Source of the DNA: Corythucha ciliata
Taxonomy: Eukaryota > Arthropoda > Insecta > Hemiptera > Tingidae
Reading direction: 5' to 3'
DNA length: 64,000 nt
Assembly: GCA_038030265.1 (NCBI GenBank)
Contig: CM075940.1
Coordinates: 9,982,001-10,046,000, forward strand
The notes beneath the pieces are model-generated. The model saw nothing but the letters and a program-made list of their open reading frames with translations. It was not told where the DNA came from and ran no database searches. Shown here one piece after another: positions 46,985 to 59,060 of the stretch. The position numbers and the translations under genes are program-made. Numbering within the stretch: the stretch's first letter is position 1; every line of letters begins with the position of its first letter.

Positions 46985-47067
46985 TGACGCGGTGTGGCTT
47001 AATGGGGGGTCGTTCGGACGATCCGAAGATGAGGGTTGAAGATGCAAGAAATTTAACGTTTGCCATC
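46985..47067 (-). other. Leader stub of family L, copy 2
   Basis: Read on the minus strand: gatggcaaacgttaaatttc, then ccctcatcttcgga and further to cgcgtcagt, matching the leader of copy 1 (22592-22655) in order and spacing. Confidence 0.6.
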
Positions 47068-47491
47068 TGTTGTTTGCCTTGGGTAACAGACCGAAATATA
47101 TTCTCAGTATAATACAACTACTTTACAATTTTGTTCGGAAAAAATAATAATATTTGTACTCTTCGAAGGTTTCCGTGCTTTGGTCGTGCTTCCGGGCGCG
47201 GAGCTCTCGGCTGACGGTCTGTTAGCGTCCCTTCGCGCTGTTTGCAGATCCTCTTGCCGTGGTGTCACTGAGTTGTCCGCCGGGTCTTGCCGTTGACGGT
47301 TGATTAGCGTCCCTCGGCGCTATAGGCAGATTTTCGGGCTAACGGTCCGTTAGCGTCCCTTCGTGCTGTCCGTAGGTGTCGGCATATACCGATGGCGATG
47401 ACCGGTCCTTGATCGGCTCAGTCCGAGTCCGGTGTTGTCTTCTTCACCGGGTTCGGCAAGGACAGGGAAAGGTTCGCCCGACGTCACAACA
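47068..47491 (-). mobile_element. GC-rich LTR, family L, copy 2 (424 bp)
   Basis: On the minus strand it begins TGTTGTGACGTCGGG and ends ctgttacccaaggcaaacaaca, so it has TG...CA ends with inverted TGTTGT/ACAACA. It shares with copy 1 the end phrase gaatatat...ctgttaccca and the iterated cgaagggacgctaac phrase (three to four copies). It is shorter than copy 1, perhaps by loss of hairpin units. No body of the element remains. Confidence 0.65.
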
Positions 47492-47559
47492 TTAATTAAT
47501 AACAATAATAATTAAAACGCAAGATTTCTTTCAACATAAATGAAAAGCTTTTTGCCCTA

Positions 47560-48080
47560 GTACATTCAAGGGCGAAGCCAGGAACTCTTCAAACTGGCTA
47601 ATTAGCATTAAAACTGAACATTTTTCCCTTAACAGACAACAAAATCTTGACATTTCGCACGAGAAACAGATTTTCCACGGTAAAATTGCCGATTTTGGGA
47701 GGAGATACCATCAATTATTCCCAAGAAACTGGCAAAATCGCTTAGAAACCGATCCCCCTCCTCTTCCTCCTACCAGGACTGACTATTCAAGCAGAAAACT
47801 GCAAACCAGAACCTGAATGATTTGGCTAGAAAACGTGAGCTTAAGTGCCAGGCAAGTCAATTTGACTCGATAAACCCTGACCCTGGCCGTCAATTTCGCC
47901 TGAGTTAGCAACCGCTACAATTGGCTTGTTATTTGTCGAATCATTGAAATTTTGCCTTAGTGTTTATTTAGTGTCTGAATTGGGCAGATTTACGGTTTTT
48001 CTGTGCTGAATACTCAACCCAATCCAACTGGTTTTTGCACACGTAAACCCATTTTTGCATAGCAGCTTCACATCTAGAAG
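47560..48080. repeat. Gamma-family degenerate repeats
   Basis: Loose repeats of 'aactga', 'cagaaaac' and 'ggctgaata' phrases. No gene. Confidence 0.4.
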
Positions 48081-48400
48081 TGGGTTAAATAACGGTTAAC
48101 TGTTATGGCGCAACAGTTAACAATAAAATAACTAACGACCAGTCAATCACGTTAAAAAATAACCGTTGAAAAATAACTGGTCAATTCAACCAGTTTCTTC
48201 TCAACGCTCGGAGATGGCGTTATCTATCAACGAGTTAACACTTTCAACAGTTGCGGGAGAAGAACTGTTGTCCCTAGCGGGAACGAAACAAAACAGACCA
48301 ACCAGTTAATTTTTAACGGTTATTTCGTAACAGTTATTTTTCGTCAACGAACGTTAACTAACGTTTACGAAAAATAACGATAACGCCCATCTCCCAACTT
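48081..48400. repeat. 'aacggttaa' inverted-repeat cluster
   Basis: gttaaataacggttaactgt and the matching gttaac/cgttatttt phrases occur many times in both orientations, and gagatggcgttatc (48211) faces gataacgcccatctc (48380). This may be a small hAT-like MITE, but ends were not fixed. Confidence 0.4.
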
Positions 48401-48990
48401 TGCGGATTTTCCTCAACAAAAAAACATTTTTACGTGTTGGGTGCGTGGTGATTAAATTCAGAGACCTTTTTGCTGATTCTGTGTGCTAAGAACCAATTTC
48501 AGCGGGTTTAACTCACAAAAAACCACTTTTGCGGGTTCCACTCGCTAAAGAGCCATTTTGGTGGGTCTAGCTTGAAAAAAAAAATGAAAAAAAAAAAACA
48601 GAATCACGTGGCTGGCAATCCAGTTTCGTTCTGTTGCCTCATTCGGGTGTTGCACACCGAAACGAGCGGATTTCACGCGCTAAAAAACCTTTTCGTGAAC
48701 TCACAAAAAACTCGAATTTTGCCTTGCTGCAAAAACCCAATTTCGCGGAGTTACCTCTTTCAAAAACGTTACAATTACCAGGAATTTGCACAATTAAAAC
48801 CCACTTTTGTGACTCTGGCTCACTAAAACGCCAATTTCCCAGGTTTTTTTTGCGCTGTAATGAACTATTTTCCGGAAGGGGGGAAGGGCAATTGCTCACA
48901 TTGAACCCGCAATTTCATGCATTTTGGCTTGTTCAAACCTCAATTTCGTGGGATTTGGCTCATTGAAATGATCGATGGGGAGGGGGGAGG
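48401..48990. repeat. Delta-family degenerate repeats
   Basis: 'cccaatttcgcggg' and 'tttggctcattaaaa' variants about every 30 bp. Frames of 84-110 codons here are read-through. Confidence 0.6.
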
Positions 48991-49770
48991 GATAAATTTC
49001 TTGACTGTATAAACACTGATGAAAATTTCTATAGTATGTCCACTTAGTGATGGACTCTTGCTGCTTCATTTCGATAATTCGATTTGTTCACTCCCCAACA
49101 AAAATATTAAAATAAACTCAACAAAAAACTTTTACTACGCGGTCACTATGGTTACGTATAGACGCTACACAGTGATAATTTGTTCTAAAATTATTCCCGG
49201 TGCATTTTTTTTTTTTAGGAGAAGGGGCAAAGGGGAAGCTCATTCCACTAAATTCAAGGGCGGGCGAGAGTCCATTCATAAGAGGACAGACTACAGAAAT
49301 ATGTGTTTACACCAATGCGAATTGTGCCTGGCACTAAATTTCAAGCAATGTGTGTCGCGGGGCACTTCGGAGTAAACGCACCTCAAGACCAAAGAGCTGC
49401 AGCAGGTTACGCAGCAAGCAGCAAAGAGCACGTTACGAAATACTATCCCAATCCAGAGGGGGGGGAGTCCAGTATTAGGGGCTAAATTACCGCAATTTAC
49501 CGTCTCAGGGGACGAAAATTAAAAGTTTCTTGAGGGAAGGGGGATTATTTGTCCGTTTTTGGACAGAAAATCCGGAATAGATGAGGCTATTAACGACAGT
49601 TTTCCAGCAGATTTAACTTTCTAATGGATAGTGACCGTTTCTGTGCAAATTAGTCTCTGATGACCTTGAATTGAGCTCCGGATCGCCGATACAAGCATGC
49701 AAAATGGCATAGGTGCATGTGAAGCTGCTCACCCCTAGATCAAGTGCTGGCTACACCCCTGGCCACATAG
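48991..49770. other. No gene recognised
   Basis: The 118-codon plus frame at 49019 lacks a motif, and its only notable part is a short cysteine cluster after a poly-T. Nothing else is supported. Confidence 0.35.
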
Positions 49771-50500
49771 GTATGAAATTGCCAGTTTCGGGGCTAAATA
49801 GCCGTAAACATTGCAACCCGTGGTCAAACAGTATAAATTAGCACAAAATTGCAATTTTATAGGTTGAATATCCGTAAAACGCAAGTATCCGGGCTAAATA
49901 GTAACGAAACTGCATGTTTCTGGTCTTTATTTCGGCGAAATTCCACGGGTCTTTTTTTTGGTGACCGCGGAGCCCAAAGTCTGACGAATATCAGCAAAAT
50001 TCTGGAGCAAAACGGTCAAATTCCAATTGAAATTTTCCTGAGCTAGCAAGTTTCAGGTCTTCCAGCTAGGTCAGGCAGGTTTTAATCCCCCCCCCCCCTG
50101 TTAAGTGGATGTGTACGCTGGGCTAGTCGTCCCTAACTGCACCTGACGAAAATCCATGTGCTGCCTGACGAATAGCTGTGTATAAATGCAATATTTAGAG
50201 CTAAATATTTGTGGGTATGCAAGTTCGGGTCTTATTTGAGCGAAATTACGAGTTTCCTGGCTGAATATCCGTGAAACTGACAGTTCTTAGACTTGATTTC
50301 AGCAATACTGCAATATTTTGGTAATAATTTGAGCAAAATTGCAAGTTTCGCGATACTGAAAGAACCTGACGTATAAATACATTCACGAAATTGGAAGTTT
50401 TCTGGCTGATTATCCATTCAATTATAAGTTTCGGCTCCTAATCCTTGTAAAAATGTATGTTTCGGGTCTTTTTTTCACCAAGTTAGCTAAATACGGGATA
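49771..50500. repeat. Beta-family degenerate repeat array
   Basis: 'gaaattgcaagtttc' variants with anchors 'gtctgacgaatatcagc' near 49978 and 'gcctgacgaatagctgtg' near 50164. A poly-C run lies at 50089-50098. Confidence 0.7.
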
Positions 50501-51059
50501 AATTGCATGGGACGAATTGCATGTTTGCTATTGTTTTTTGTGGGCTTGGAAAGCGGCGTCAAAGGCTCACGAGTCGCGTTCGCCCTAAACCCCCAAATTT
50601 CATCCCACTCCCGTCACTCATCGCGTCGATGAACATCACCCGCTACCACTGAGCGAGAGACCGCGAATTCGGTCTTCACCTCGATTTTAAGCGTGAATTT
50701 ACACTTTTTTCTACAATTTTAGCCGTGTGACTTGCTCCCAAGAACCGCGAATAGGCGTTTCCCCCTAAATTTAGCCGCAAAGCAATGCGTTTTATCAATT
50801 TTAGCTTCGGAAAAAGATTTGTCTCGATAAAGGTTACGAATTAACGGGTTTCCCCCCGTTCGAGGGTTTCCTCGATACAATATAGCGACGAATAGGCGTT
50901 TTTCCTCCATTTTCGCCTTAAATTAGTGTGTTTTTTTTTTTTTCAAGCTTTTAGCAGTTTGAGGTCTTCCGTGAACCGAGCACTAGTGCATTCTGTCAAT
51001 ATTAGGCCGGGAAATGGAATCGAGAAACCACAAATTGGCACCTCCTCCCACTCCTTACA
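50501..51059. repeat. Alpha-family repeat array with unassigned start
   Basis: From about 50670 'aattttagccg', 'gcgaataggcg' and 'cctcgat' phrases follow the alpha pattern. The first 150 bases are unassigned. Confidence 0.6.
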
Positions 51060-51960
51060 ATATTCTGTCGGAACGTCGCTTGTTTACGTTTGTTCAGCCT
51101 CCCGACTAGTCCTGTTTGTTAGAAACACTCGTGTGTATGTCTTAATTCTAGATTCGAGAGCCTAATAAAACGGAAGCTTTATGTAAACAAACGTAAGCAA
51201 ATGATGGTCCAACACAGTATGCCACTGAACGAACTATTATTCATGAGAATAATGAAAAGTCACATTGAACCGCACAAACAATTGTTCGTGAGGTACAGAT
51301 CGATTCTAGAGGCTGAACAAACGACGCTCTGACAAAGTATGCCGCTAAGCGAACGATTTCGCTCATGTGTCGGGCTCCTAGAATTTAGGCGCTCACACTA
51401 GTGTTCGTGACGGGAGGCTAAACAAACGACGTTTCAACAGAATATGCCGCTAAACATGCGATTTCACTCGTGTTGGCCGCACACACACTTCTTCACGGCA
51501 ATTTAGTGATTTTGGAAGGTTAAACAAACGAAGATTTTTGTCTAAAAGACGTAAACAATCGACGTTCCATGCAGAATATACCGCTAAACAAACGATTTCA
51601 TTGATGTGTCTGGCTGCTTAAATTTAGGCACACACACACACACGTGTCTTGACGAACAGAGCAAGCCGGACCGGAAGGCCTGCCAAACAAAATACTTTAG
51701 CTAAACAAACGATGCTCCCACGGAATATGCCGCTAAACAAACGATTTCGCGACAGATTTAGTGATTTGAAAGGCTAAACAAACAAAGGTTTCGGCTGGAA
51801 ATTAACGATCCGGCTCGTGTGTCGGGTTGCGGGCACTTAGCCGCACGCTAATGTTTTTTAAAAATATCGTTTTTGAAAAGTTGAACAGCCGAAAAATGTT
51901 GGCAAAACAAACGTAAATAAACGAATGGGACAGTTTTCGTTGAATTTGGCAGTATTTGTT
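51060..51960. repeat. 'aacaaacg' family array, second locus
   Basis: Units with 'atatgccgctaaacaaacga' followed by 'tttcgctcatgtgtcgggct' recur near 51218, 51337, 51446, 51580 and 51725, a period of about 110-145 bp. They are related to the units at 1-1045 ('aatatgtagcgaaacaaacg') by position of the shared phrases. Confidence 0.7.
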
Positions 51961-53030
51961 GTGCCAAGTTTCACATAAGTATACATGACACTGTAAACTC
52001 GTGGGATCTTACGTGTCACCTGGGCTAGAACCGTGGCAGTTCAACCCCATCCCTATCATCATCGTGGCCCCCTACAACTTTCTATTTCCGATTTGGGGGG
52101 TAGGGGCGGAAGACGGGGAGGGGATCACATCAGAAACCGATTATTACGGTTGAAAACCTCGGTTTTCACGACCTTAGAAACAGAATGAAATGACTCTATA
52201 AAACGTGAATTTCGTTCTATTTCCCACGAATAATTTGGTTTTCGGCCACGAAATTGACCATTTCCCATCACTTTAATCGACTTGGAAACCCTAGAGACTG
52301 ACAATGAATGAATTTGGATTTCTGACCAAACAACTTGAGGGGCTGTTTGCCCGGTATTTTTTACCTGTTTGTGAAACACTGCGATACATTGTTTTTTGGT
52401 CCCCCGAAACTGGAAATTTCCCCGCAGTAACTGATTTTTTTTCCTTCCATCAGAAAACCAGTTTTCCGATTGATTGGTCAGTTTCCGAGGGGGTTTCCGA
52501 CTAAAAATGATAGATGACTAAATGATCCCCTTGTGCCTTGTACGAATTATCAATTTGTAGGGTAAATGTGGTAGTTGCTGGTCTTATTGTGTGAAACGGT
52601 TCGAAAATGTGCAGGCAATGTTTCAGGTTAGGCACCGAAAACAAGTTTTAGGGCCGAAATACACACTGGCTTCGTGGAAACCCGTAAGTTGTAAGAGTTA
52701 AATTACTGACTGTGGGCGATAAGAGAAGAATTTCTGGGGAAACGGGTGAAATTGACACTTTCCCTGCAGATGCGTTCTCTGTTTCTGGTGGAAAAATGAG
52801 TAATTGTAAGGCGGAGTTGGTTAATTTCATTTCGTGAATGAACTCAAAATGCCGAGAAATTTATTCTTGGGCACGCGGTGAAAGGACTTTTCGTGGCAAG
52901 AGGTGGACTAACTGTTCAAATTATGCCTGGTCTTTGGATTTTCGACGCTAATAAGCTTAATTGCAGCAGCAATAGTTTTTGGCGACTGATGAACTGTCTG
53001 AAATACTGAAAAAAAGTCGTACCAGCCCCG
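51961..53030. repeat. Gamma-family degenerate repeats
   Basis: From about 52130 phrases such as 'accgattatt', 'gaaactgga' and 'ggccgaaat' recur loosely. The first 140 bases and the borders are uncertain. Confidence 0.4.
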
Positions 53031-55624
53031 ACTTTAAGCCGGGGACGCTCATGATCATAATCAGGGCGTCTCGGTGGAAGTGGAGCGATTATCCGTCGCC
53101 TTCCCCTCCAGGTTATCTATGCTCGCCACGACCAAAGCGAGCACGTTAGCGGTGGTATGAAGTGCCAAGGTGGTAGAGAGTTGCAGTTTTAATGTTATTT
53201 ACTGAGAAGAGAGTGGCATAGAGTCACACGATTGTGTGAATAATCGACAATTCATTGAAATGTGGTGCTTCATTCATTTCATAACCGCAAATTAAGGCCC
53301 TAAATAGGACTATTCCGACGTGAAACCTAAAATGGCTGGTTTTAATTGAAGCTCAGTCCTCACATGTAAAACAGCGCCCGTCTCTTCGTCCCTTGCCATA
53401 ACACGAAGCCTAAAAGGTCTTCCACTCTTTAGCGTACAAGCTAAACTCAACACTTCTGCCTTCTAATTTCATCTCATTGCAATTAAGTTCGGCGTAAGTG
53501 GTTATATTCTTGTTTTCTTGATTGTGTTTTAGGGAAATCACATGTTTCTAAGGATGTTGATTGTAAATTGTTGTATACATGTGAACAGAATTTGAAAGGA
53601 AAACTAAGATTTTCTCCTTCTCTTTCTCTCTCACTCTCTCTCTCTCTCTACTATTCGGAGTGCCCTCGTTGTAATGAAACATAACTGATAAGTTATCAGC
53701 CAACTCTAGGGATCTATGCTTCATGTTTTCCCCTCCTCTTCCCTTTCACCCATGGTCTCTTACCTTGTTTGCAAAGACAAGCCAAGGATTGTAAGGTTGA
53801 TGGAAACTTTTACGGCGGCGTATGGAGAGGCTATCGATTTAAGGGGGGAAAGAGCCCGTTGTAGTGCCGCTCTGGCACAAACCCAATGACCCACATTCTG
53901 CTCGCGGAAGGCCTAATTCGAGACCCACTTTCTATAGGTGTACGTGTGAGAAACACAAATAAGCGCCGCAATCTTTTTATTGTCTTTTTTTTTCACAAAA
54001 AAAAACGAACAGAGAAGTCTGTCAACAGACTTTTTAATGTCAATATTGAAAAACATACAGCTCAGGAAAGCTCATCTCAGCAAAGGGCAAATGTTGACGT
54101 AAATATCTAAAAACCTATTTTCCTGGGAAAATTATGTCTACTACAAGAAAAGATAATTAACTGTTATCCAGGCGAGAGTTCTCCCATCTCTACAGCAATG
54201 ATTAAAATCATGAAGAAGGCCCTCACCCACAGCTACAGAGATTTCCCGCCCCTCCCATTTTATTAAGAGCTTGTATATTAATGCTAATGCATAACATCAT
54301 GATCCTCCTTGTTTTCAGACTGAAAAAAATGAGGAGAGTGGTGGGAGGCTTGTTTTACATAAATATTAAGTCTGGAGCGCAATTTTCCGCCCGAGCTTCA
54401 AAGACGAAACATAATAAACCGATGCCTGAATTGAACTTGTCAAAAGGGGGGTGTAATTTTCCAAAGTTGTAAACGTGTTTATTTCTTGAAACCAGCTATT
54501 CAAAGAGTTTTTTAGTCAATAGGCTTATAAATGAGGATCTCAGGCCGGTCATTATCCCTTTCCTTTGTATAGAGGGGCTTTTGCAATAGCTTCTCGGAGT
54601 CCATTGAACCCTCTCACGCACCCGTTGAAAGAGGGTTTGGATGATTTCATCCTTTTTATTGGGTCGTGGACTTTCCAAACATCGTTATTCGACTCTTTTG
54701 TAAAGTAATTTTAAGGTTACGTCTTGCGAGTCTCATGAATAACAAGTAGAGTGACTTTTTTGGGGTGGGGGCAGTTGTTTTAGTATTTTTCGTGTGAAAC
54801 TCAAGACCCAGTTCACTGATTCAGGAGAGAAGAGTGCGAACCAATTTATTTTTCAGTGGTGTATGGTCAGGGCGGAGTTTCGCACCTATTGCCCTTCGTA
54901 GTTTACAATATATGGGAGAAACATGACTCCGCCCTACTGCTTTAATCCTCTCTTGTAGTTCTCGGGCTTAAAACCCCGATGGGTGCTTTCTAATTGAAGA
55001 GGGGGGCTTGCGTCTAAAATACTATAGCCGAATTAACAACTTACTTTACTATACGGTAAGATGTGTGGATCGATATGCAATGACCTGCACGACCTTACGC
55101 TAGCGATTGGCATGGCCAGAATAATCCGCATAGTTTGGTGTTATAGGTCAGGAAGGCACGTACAGTTTACCATAAATATTAGTTCAAGGGACAAGTACAT
55201 CTTTAAAATTTGCATGATGTCTATACGATTTGAACCAGGGATGTGGCTACGTAATTTACACCAAATCTTTACACCCTTAATTACATTAAATCAATGGTAT
55301 AATTTACAGCATCGTTTACTGTAAGCATACAAATGTAGATATTAGAAGCCATCATTCTTTGTAACGATTCAAACGTCCACAGATTTAAGCACCACTGACC
55401 TGGCCTCCCAAAAAGTGTTCGGGGCGGATGAATATGACCATATAACAAGGCAGCTTGCCATTTCGATCAGTCGTGTGACCAACAAGAGAAGGCATGTATG
55501 TTAGGCAGTGTACTCAAACCTTTATTCTCAATTGCTTTTAATCAAGGGCAGGAATACGGCACAAGACAATTAAGTAAGAGAGTCTGGAATAGTAAATTTT
55601 TTCATTGAAATTGAGGAAGAAATC

Positions 55625-55656
<32 letters not shown>

Positions 55657-56186
55657 CATTCCGAAAATTCCAATTTGTCCGCCTAACATTTTTAGTGCGT
55701 AATAAAAGGATGTTGCGCCCTAATCAAACAAGCATTCAAAGCGACATTACATGGCAACATGGCAAGGGGATAAAAATTGAATAAAAACGCCTTATCTCCC
55801 CACATTTTCATTGCACGGTTTCGCCGGTAAACCAATTTCACATATTTTAAAACACACAAACCAATTTAGCTCCCCTCCTACTCCTCCCACCGCTACCACT
55901 CTACGGCTCGTTGACCCCCTCACCACCGATTTTAAACAAACTTTTTACAGCGGGACACTAGCCGAGAGTTTCGGTCAAAGGAAGTTGGCTAATTTCCGTT
56001 CGCTAATCAAAAATTCTTCCGTGGAATAAGCGACTCGTTTAAAATATAATTAGATTAGAAGATAATTAAATTGCGAAAAATTTCGAAATGGAATCCCTAA
56101 GCGATTTTGAGTGTTATACGTTGGGCGTTGTTGGAAAGGGTTTTAATCCGACAGCCGCGGATACATCAACAAGATACAAAACTTAC
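53031..56186. other. Intron-like sequence; TC microsatellite, long poly-T
   Basis: A (TC)n run lies near 53616-53649 and a T run of about 32 at 55626-55657. Several frames of 60-87 codons have no motif. This is the intron between exons 56187-56331 and 46163-46290. Confidence 0.4.
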
Positions 56187-56331
56187 CTGTCCTCCATGTA
56201 GCACTTGCCATCCCGGACTTTACAATGAGTTTTGAAGTGGTCGTATATTTGAATGCAGACTTCGTCCTTTTGACAGACGGAATGAGCGTGATTGCAAGTA
56301 GGTAGCGCGTCAATAGGATAAGGGTCTTTTT
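56187..56331 (-). CDS. GFRL-like receptor, first recognised exon
   Basis: 145 bp between a GGTTTCAG acceptor and a GTAAGT donor on the minus strand. It encodes the first half of a cysteine-rich domain: KDPYPIDALPTCNHAHSVCQ, then DEVCIQIYDHFKTHC and DGKCYMEDR. The spacing C-X6-C-X4-C...C...C fits the GDNF-receptor family. It needs one base from an earlier exon and leaves two (ag), completed as Arg by the next exon at 46290. Upstream exons, including the signal peptide, were not found to 64000. Function as a cell-surface receptor is inferred from the family. Confidence 0.82.
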
Positions 56332-57119
56332 CTGAAACCAAAAAAACGTTGAAACGTTAACAATTTTAAAGGGTTAAAACATGTTGAGGAGAATGTTTCA
56401 CCCACTCACCACACTTTCACGTTATCATTTTTAATTAACGAGATTCTAATGGATCAACAAGAATTTGTTAGGCTTGGGCTTTATACCACCTTCCCGGGTA
56501 AACCACGGACAGCGACGATAATAATTCACAGTGTTCTATCGTGTTTGAAATGTTTTTGTTTGTGTTACTATCTAGCGATTTAAATTTTAATTAATATCGT
56601 AGAAAGGGGCAGAGGTTTACTTCATGAGAGACTCAATGTCACGATTGTCACACCATTGCTCATTCCGGTGGGTTTACATTTTAGAGTGTACCTAAAAATA
56701 AGAACTGACCACGTGTGTTATGTGAGAAGGGTTGTTCTAACTTATTCATGTGATGACTGATGACTTCATGGCTTATCGCCAAAAATCATTTCACGTTACA
56801 CGCTCCCTCCGTGCAGTGGCGCGATTGCTGGGGTAGGGGTCAAACTATTTATTGGAACCCAGCGATTTTTTTTTTTTTTTTTTCAGCTCCAGAAAGCCGA
56901 TAAAAGGACCTAAAGTTCAACTGTCTAGCCAAACAGTCGAATTCAAGGATAGACATTACTGTTTCGTCGCTAAAAACAGTCAGTTTCCGACGCATGAGCG
57001 TCATGGAAGATGCCCCTCCCTGTTAATTTGGGCAAGCTGAAAGCGCGTGGGGCTCCTCGCCCAGGGAACGCGATGCTAGGAGGGGTGCAATTTCTCGACG
57101 ACAGTGTTTTTTCTCTTCA
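56332..57119. other. Intron or upstream sequence; nothing recognised
   Basis: A T run of about 18 lies at 56866-56883. The frames here start in it and lack motifs. Confidence 0.4.
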
Positions 57120-57470
57120 CAACACTCTTCAAAAAAGGTTGAACAAACTAAATTTTCGGCTAAACGAACGTGAGCAAACGGTATTAAGACCAGAAATGGC
57201 ACTAAACAAACGATTTCGTCTATGGGTCAGGTTATGTGAACTTGGACGTAGCCATCAGTGTTTTTTTCTTTTAAAAATCAGGTTTCAGAAAGCTAAACGA
57301 ACGAAAAATATTGCAAAACGAACGTAAACGATCGATTTTACCTCCACAACCGCCGCTTAACAAACGATTTCGTTCATGGGTCGGGGATGGTGAGGTTACC
57401 CGCACCCAAGTTTGTTTGTTGTTGTGCTTGAGAGGTTTAACAAACGTAAACGATTGAATTGAACCGTTTT
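57120..57470. repeat. 'aacaaacg' family array, third locus
   Basis: 'gcactaaacaaacgatttcg' near 57200 and 'cgcttaacaaacgatttcg' near 57355, each followed by 'tatgggtcagg' or 'catgggtcggg', match the 51060-51960 units. Confidence 0.6.
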
Positions 57471-57794
57471 CGCAGTTTTACTCATTATGGTCCAGGTCAG
57501 GTCCACATGCATCACATATTTGTGATTTGTGTATTTATAAGTTTGTGAATATGGCGTGTTCAATTCCAAATTATAAGGATTTTTACTGTTTTCAAAAAAC
57601 AAAATTTCGTGGATTTGGCTCTTTCAAACTCCTGCCTCTGAAAAATGTAGGCGCTGGACAACGTCATAATCGTTTGAACCACTCCCGGCACGAACAACGG
57701 GGGCGCAGGCCACACATCGCGCGAATTGCGGCCTTTTGGAGTCGGAAAATGTTCTCACTGTGCGCGGAATTGCCCCGTACCTCGATGCCATAGG

Positions 57795-58376
57795 TCATAC
57801 GAAAGTAAAAAAAAAAAAAGCGAAAAATGATTGCCTAAGCAGACCCGGCGAGACAGAGCCCCTGAGGCGGCGAAGGACAAAAATAGGCCTCGAAAGCTGA
57901 GACGAGAGGGCCTGAACGTGCGGAGCCCAGGATAAACGAGAGTTGAAGACAAGACCGAGGAATTTGACCGTTTCAGATGGGGACTTAAACCCCATGTACA
58001 GGTCCTGCGTCTTATCCTCATTCAGTACCAGTCGGTTCGCAAGACACCAGGATCGGACCGCAGAGGTAGAACCGTCTAAAGCGCGAGAGAGATCCGCTTC
58101 ATTTCTACTAGAGAATAGAACCGTCGTGTCATCAACGTAGAGAAAATATTCGAACACGGAGGGAGATTGGGCCAAGCACAGGTCGTTGATGAACAACAAG
58201 AATAGAATGGGGCCCAAGATAGAACCCTGCCGAACTCCGATGTTGGCGGCCCCAGCAAGCCCAGACAGCTCACCCCCAAAGTGCACGCACTGCTGCCAGT
58301 CAACAAGGTAAGACTGAAAGAATCCCCAAGAGAATTCATCGAATCCATAGTGACGCAGTTTGGCGAACTTGGAACT
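57795..58376 (-). pseudogene. CR1/Jockey-type RT fragment (copy A)
   Basis: Minus strand, translating identically to 59464-60045: the RT palm with GVRQGSILGPILFLLFINDL, then LYVDDTTVLF and a thumb FLGLVFNSRLSWAPHV. It ends at a poly-T tract (57807-57819), after which the frame is lost. In copy A the RT tail beyond about 57669 is missing. Confidence 0.85.
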
Positions 58377-58415
58377 TCACTGTGGTTGAACCTTTGATAT
58401 GGTTGGACCTTTGCT

Positions 58416-58647
58416 ATGGTTGGACCTTATTCTGTCATTATACTGTGGGGGATGCCCTCAGAGTTCTCCTGCGGCCCTATTATTTTGGAGCCTCCTTATA
58501 GACAGACTCATGCGGCACCTAGAGGAGGAAAGCCTAACACCATTCTGCTATGTAGACGGCCTGGACTCGTTGAGGCCCACAATCCAATCACAGCCCACAA
58601 GGAGGTTGCTAGAGCAACCATTTTTGTTACAGAATGGTACCGAACGA
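58416..58647 (+). pseudogene. Non-LTR RT fragment, plus strand (copy A)
   Basis: A piece with GCPQSS...LLFWSLLIDRLM and FCYVDG, the same as in 60085-60316, cut at 58647. It belongs to a different element from the minus-strand RT. Confidence 0.65.
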
Positions 58648-59060
58648 TCGCTCTTTCAAACCAAATTTCTTGGATTTGGCTCCTTCAAACCCCAATTTCA
58701 GGGATTTAATATTTATGAAAACCCCAATTTTCATGGCTTTAGCCCCTTATATAATTTTGGTTAACTAGAAAAACTAATTTGGTTCGTTCCAAAAAACTAA
58801 ATCCAGCCTCGAAGTAATCTTGGCGTACAAGTTCACCGCGGATTTTCACTCTTACAACCACACGCCGCGGATTTGGGTCCTTCAAAACTCAATTTTACGA
58901 ATTTTTGATATTTCGAGCTTTTTGTTGTTGTAGCATTTGCTCTTGATGGGCCTTCGATATGGTTGGAACTTTGCTGCGGTTGGAGCTTTACTGTGGTCAG
59001 AGCTTTGTTGTGGTTTGGGGGTTCACTATGGTTTGGAGCTTTACTGTGGTTGGACCTTTG
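58648..59060. repeat. Delta repeats and 'tggttggacctttgctgtgg' repeats
   Basis: Delta phrases ('caaatttcttggatttggct', 'ccccaatttcagg') run to about 58910. Then a short period phrase near ggttggagctttactgtgg repeats six to seven times at 58955-59060. The same phrase flanks the minus element at 58382-58425 and 60051-60094. Confidence 0.6.

Larger units (their letters stand above)
57669..58647. repeat. Segmental duplication, copy A (979 bp)
   Basis: Matches 59338-60316 with constant offset 1669 and only three substitutions noticed (57776, about 58577, about 58639), no indels. It carries parts of two oppositely oriented non-LTR elements. Neither edge is an element end, so it was copied as DNA or misassembled, not retrotransposed. 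Confidence 0.85.
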
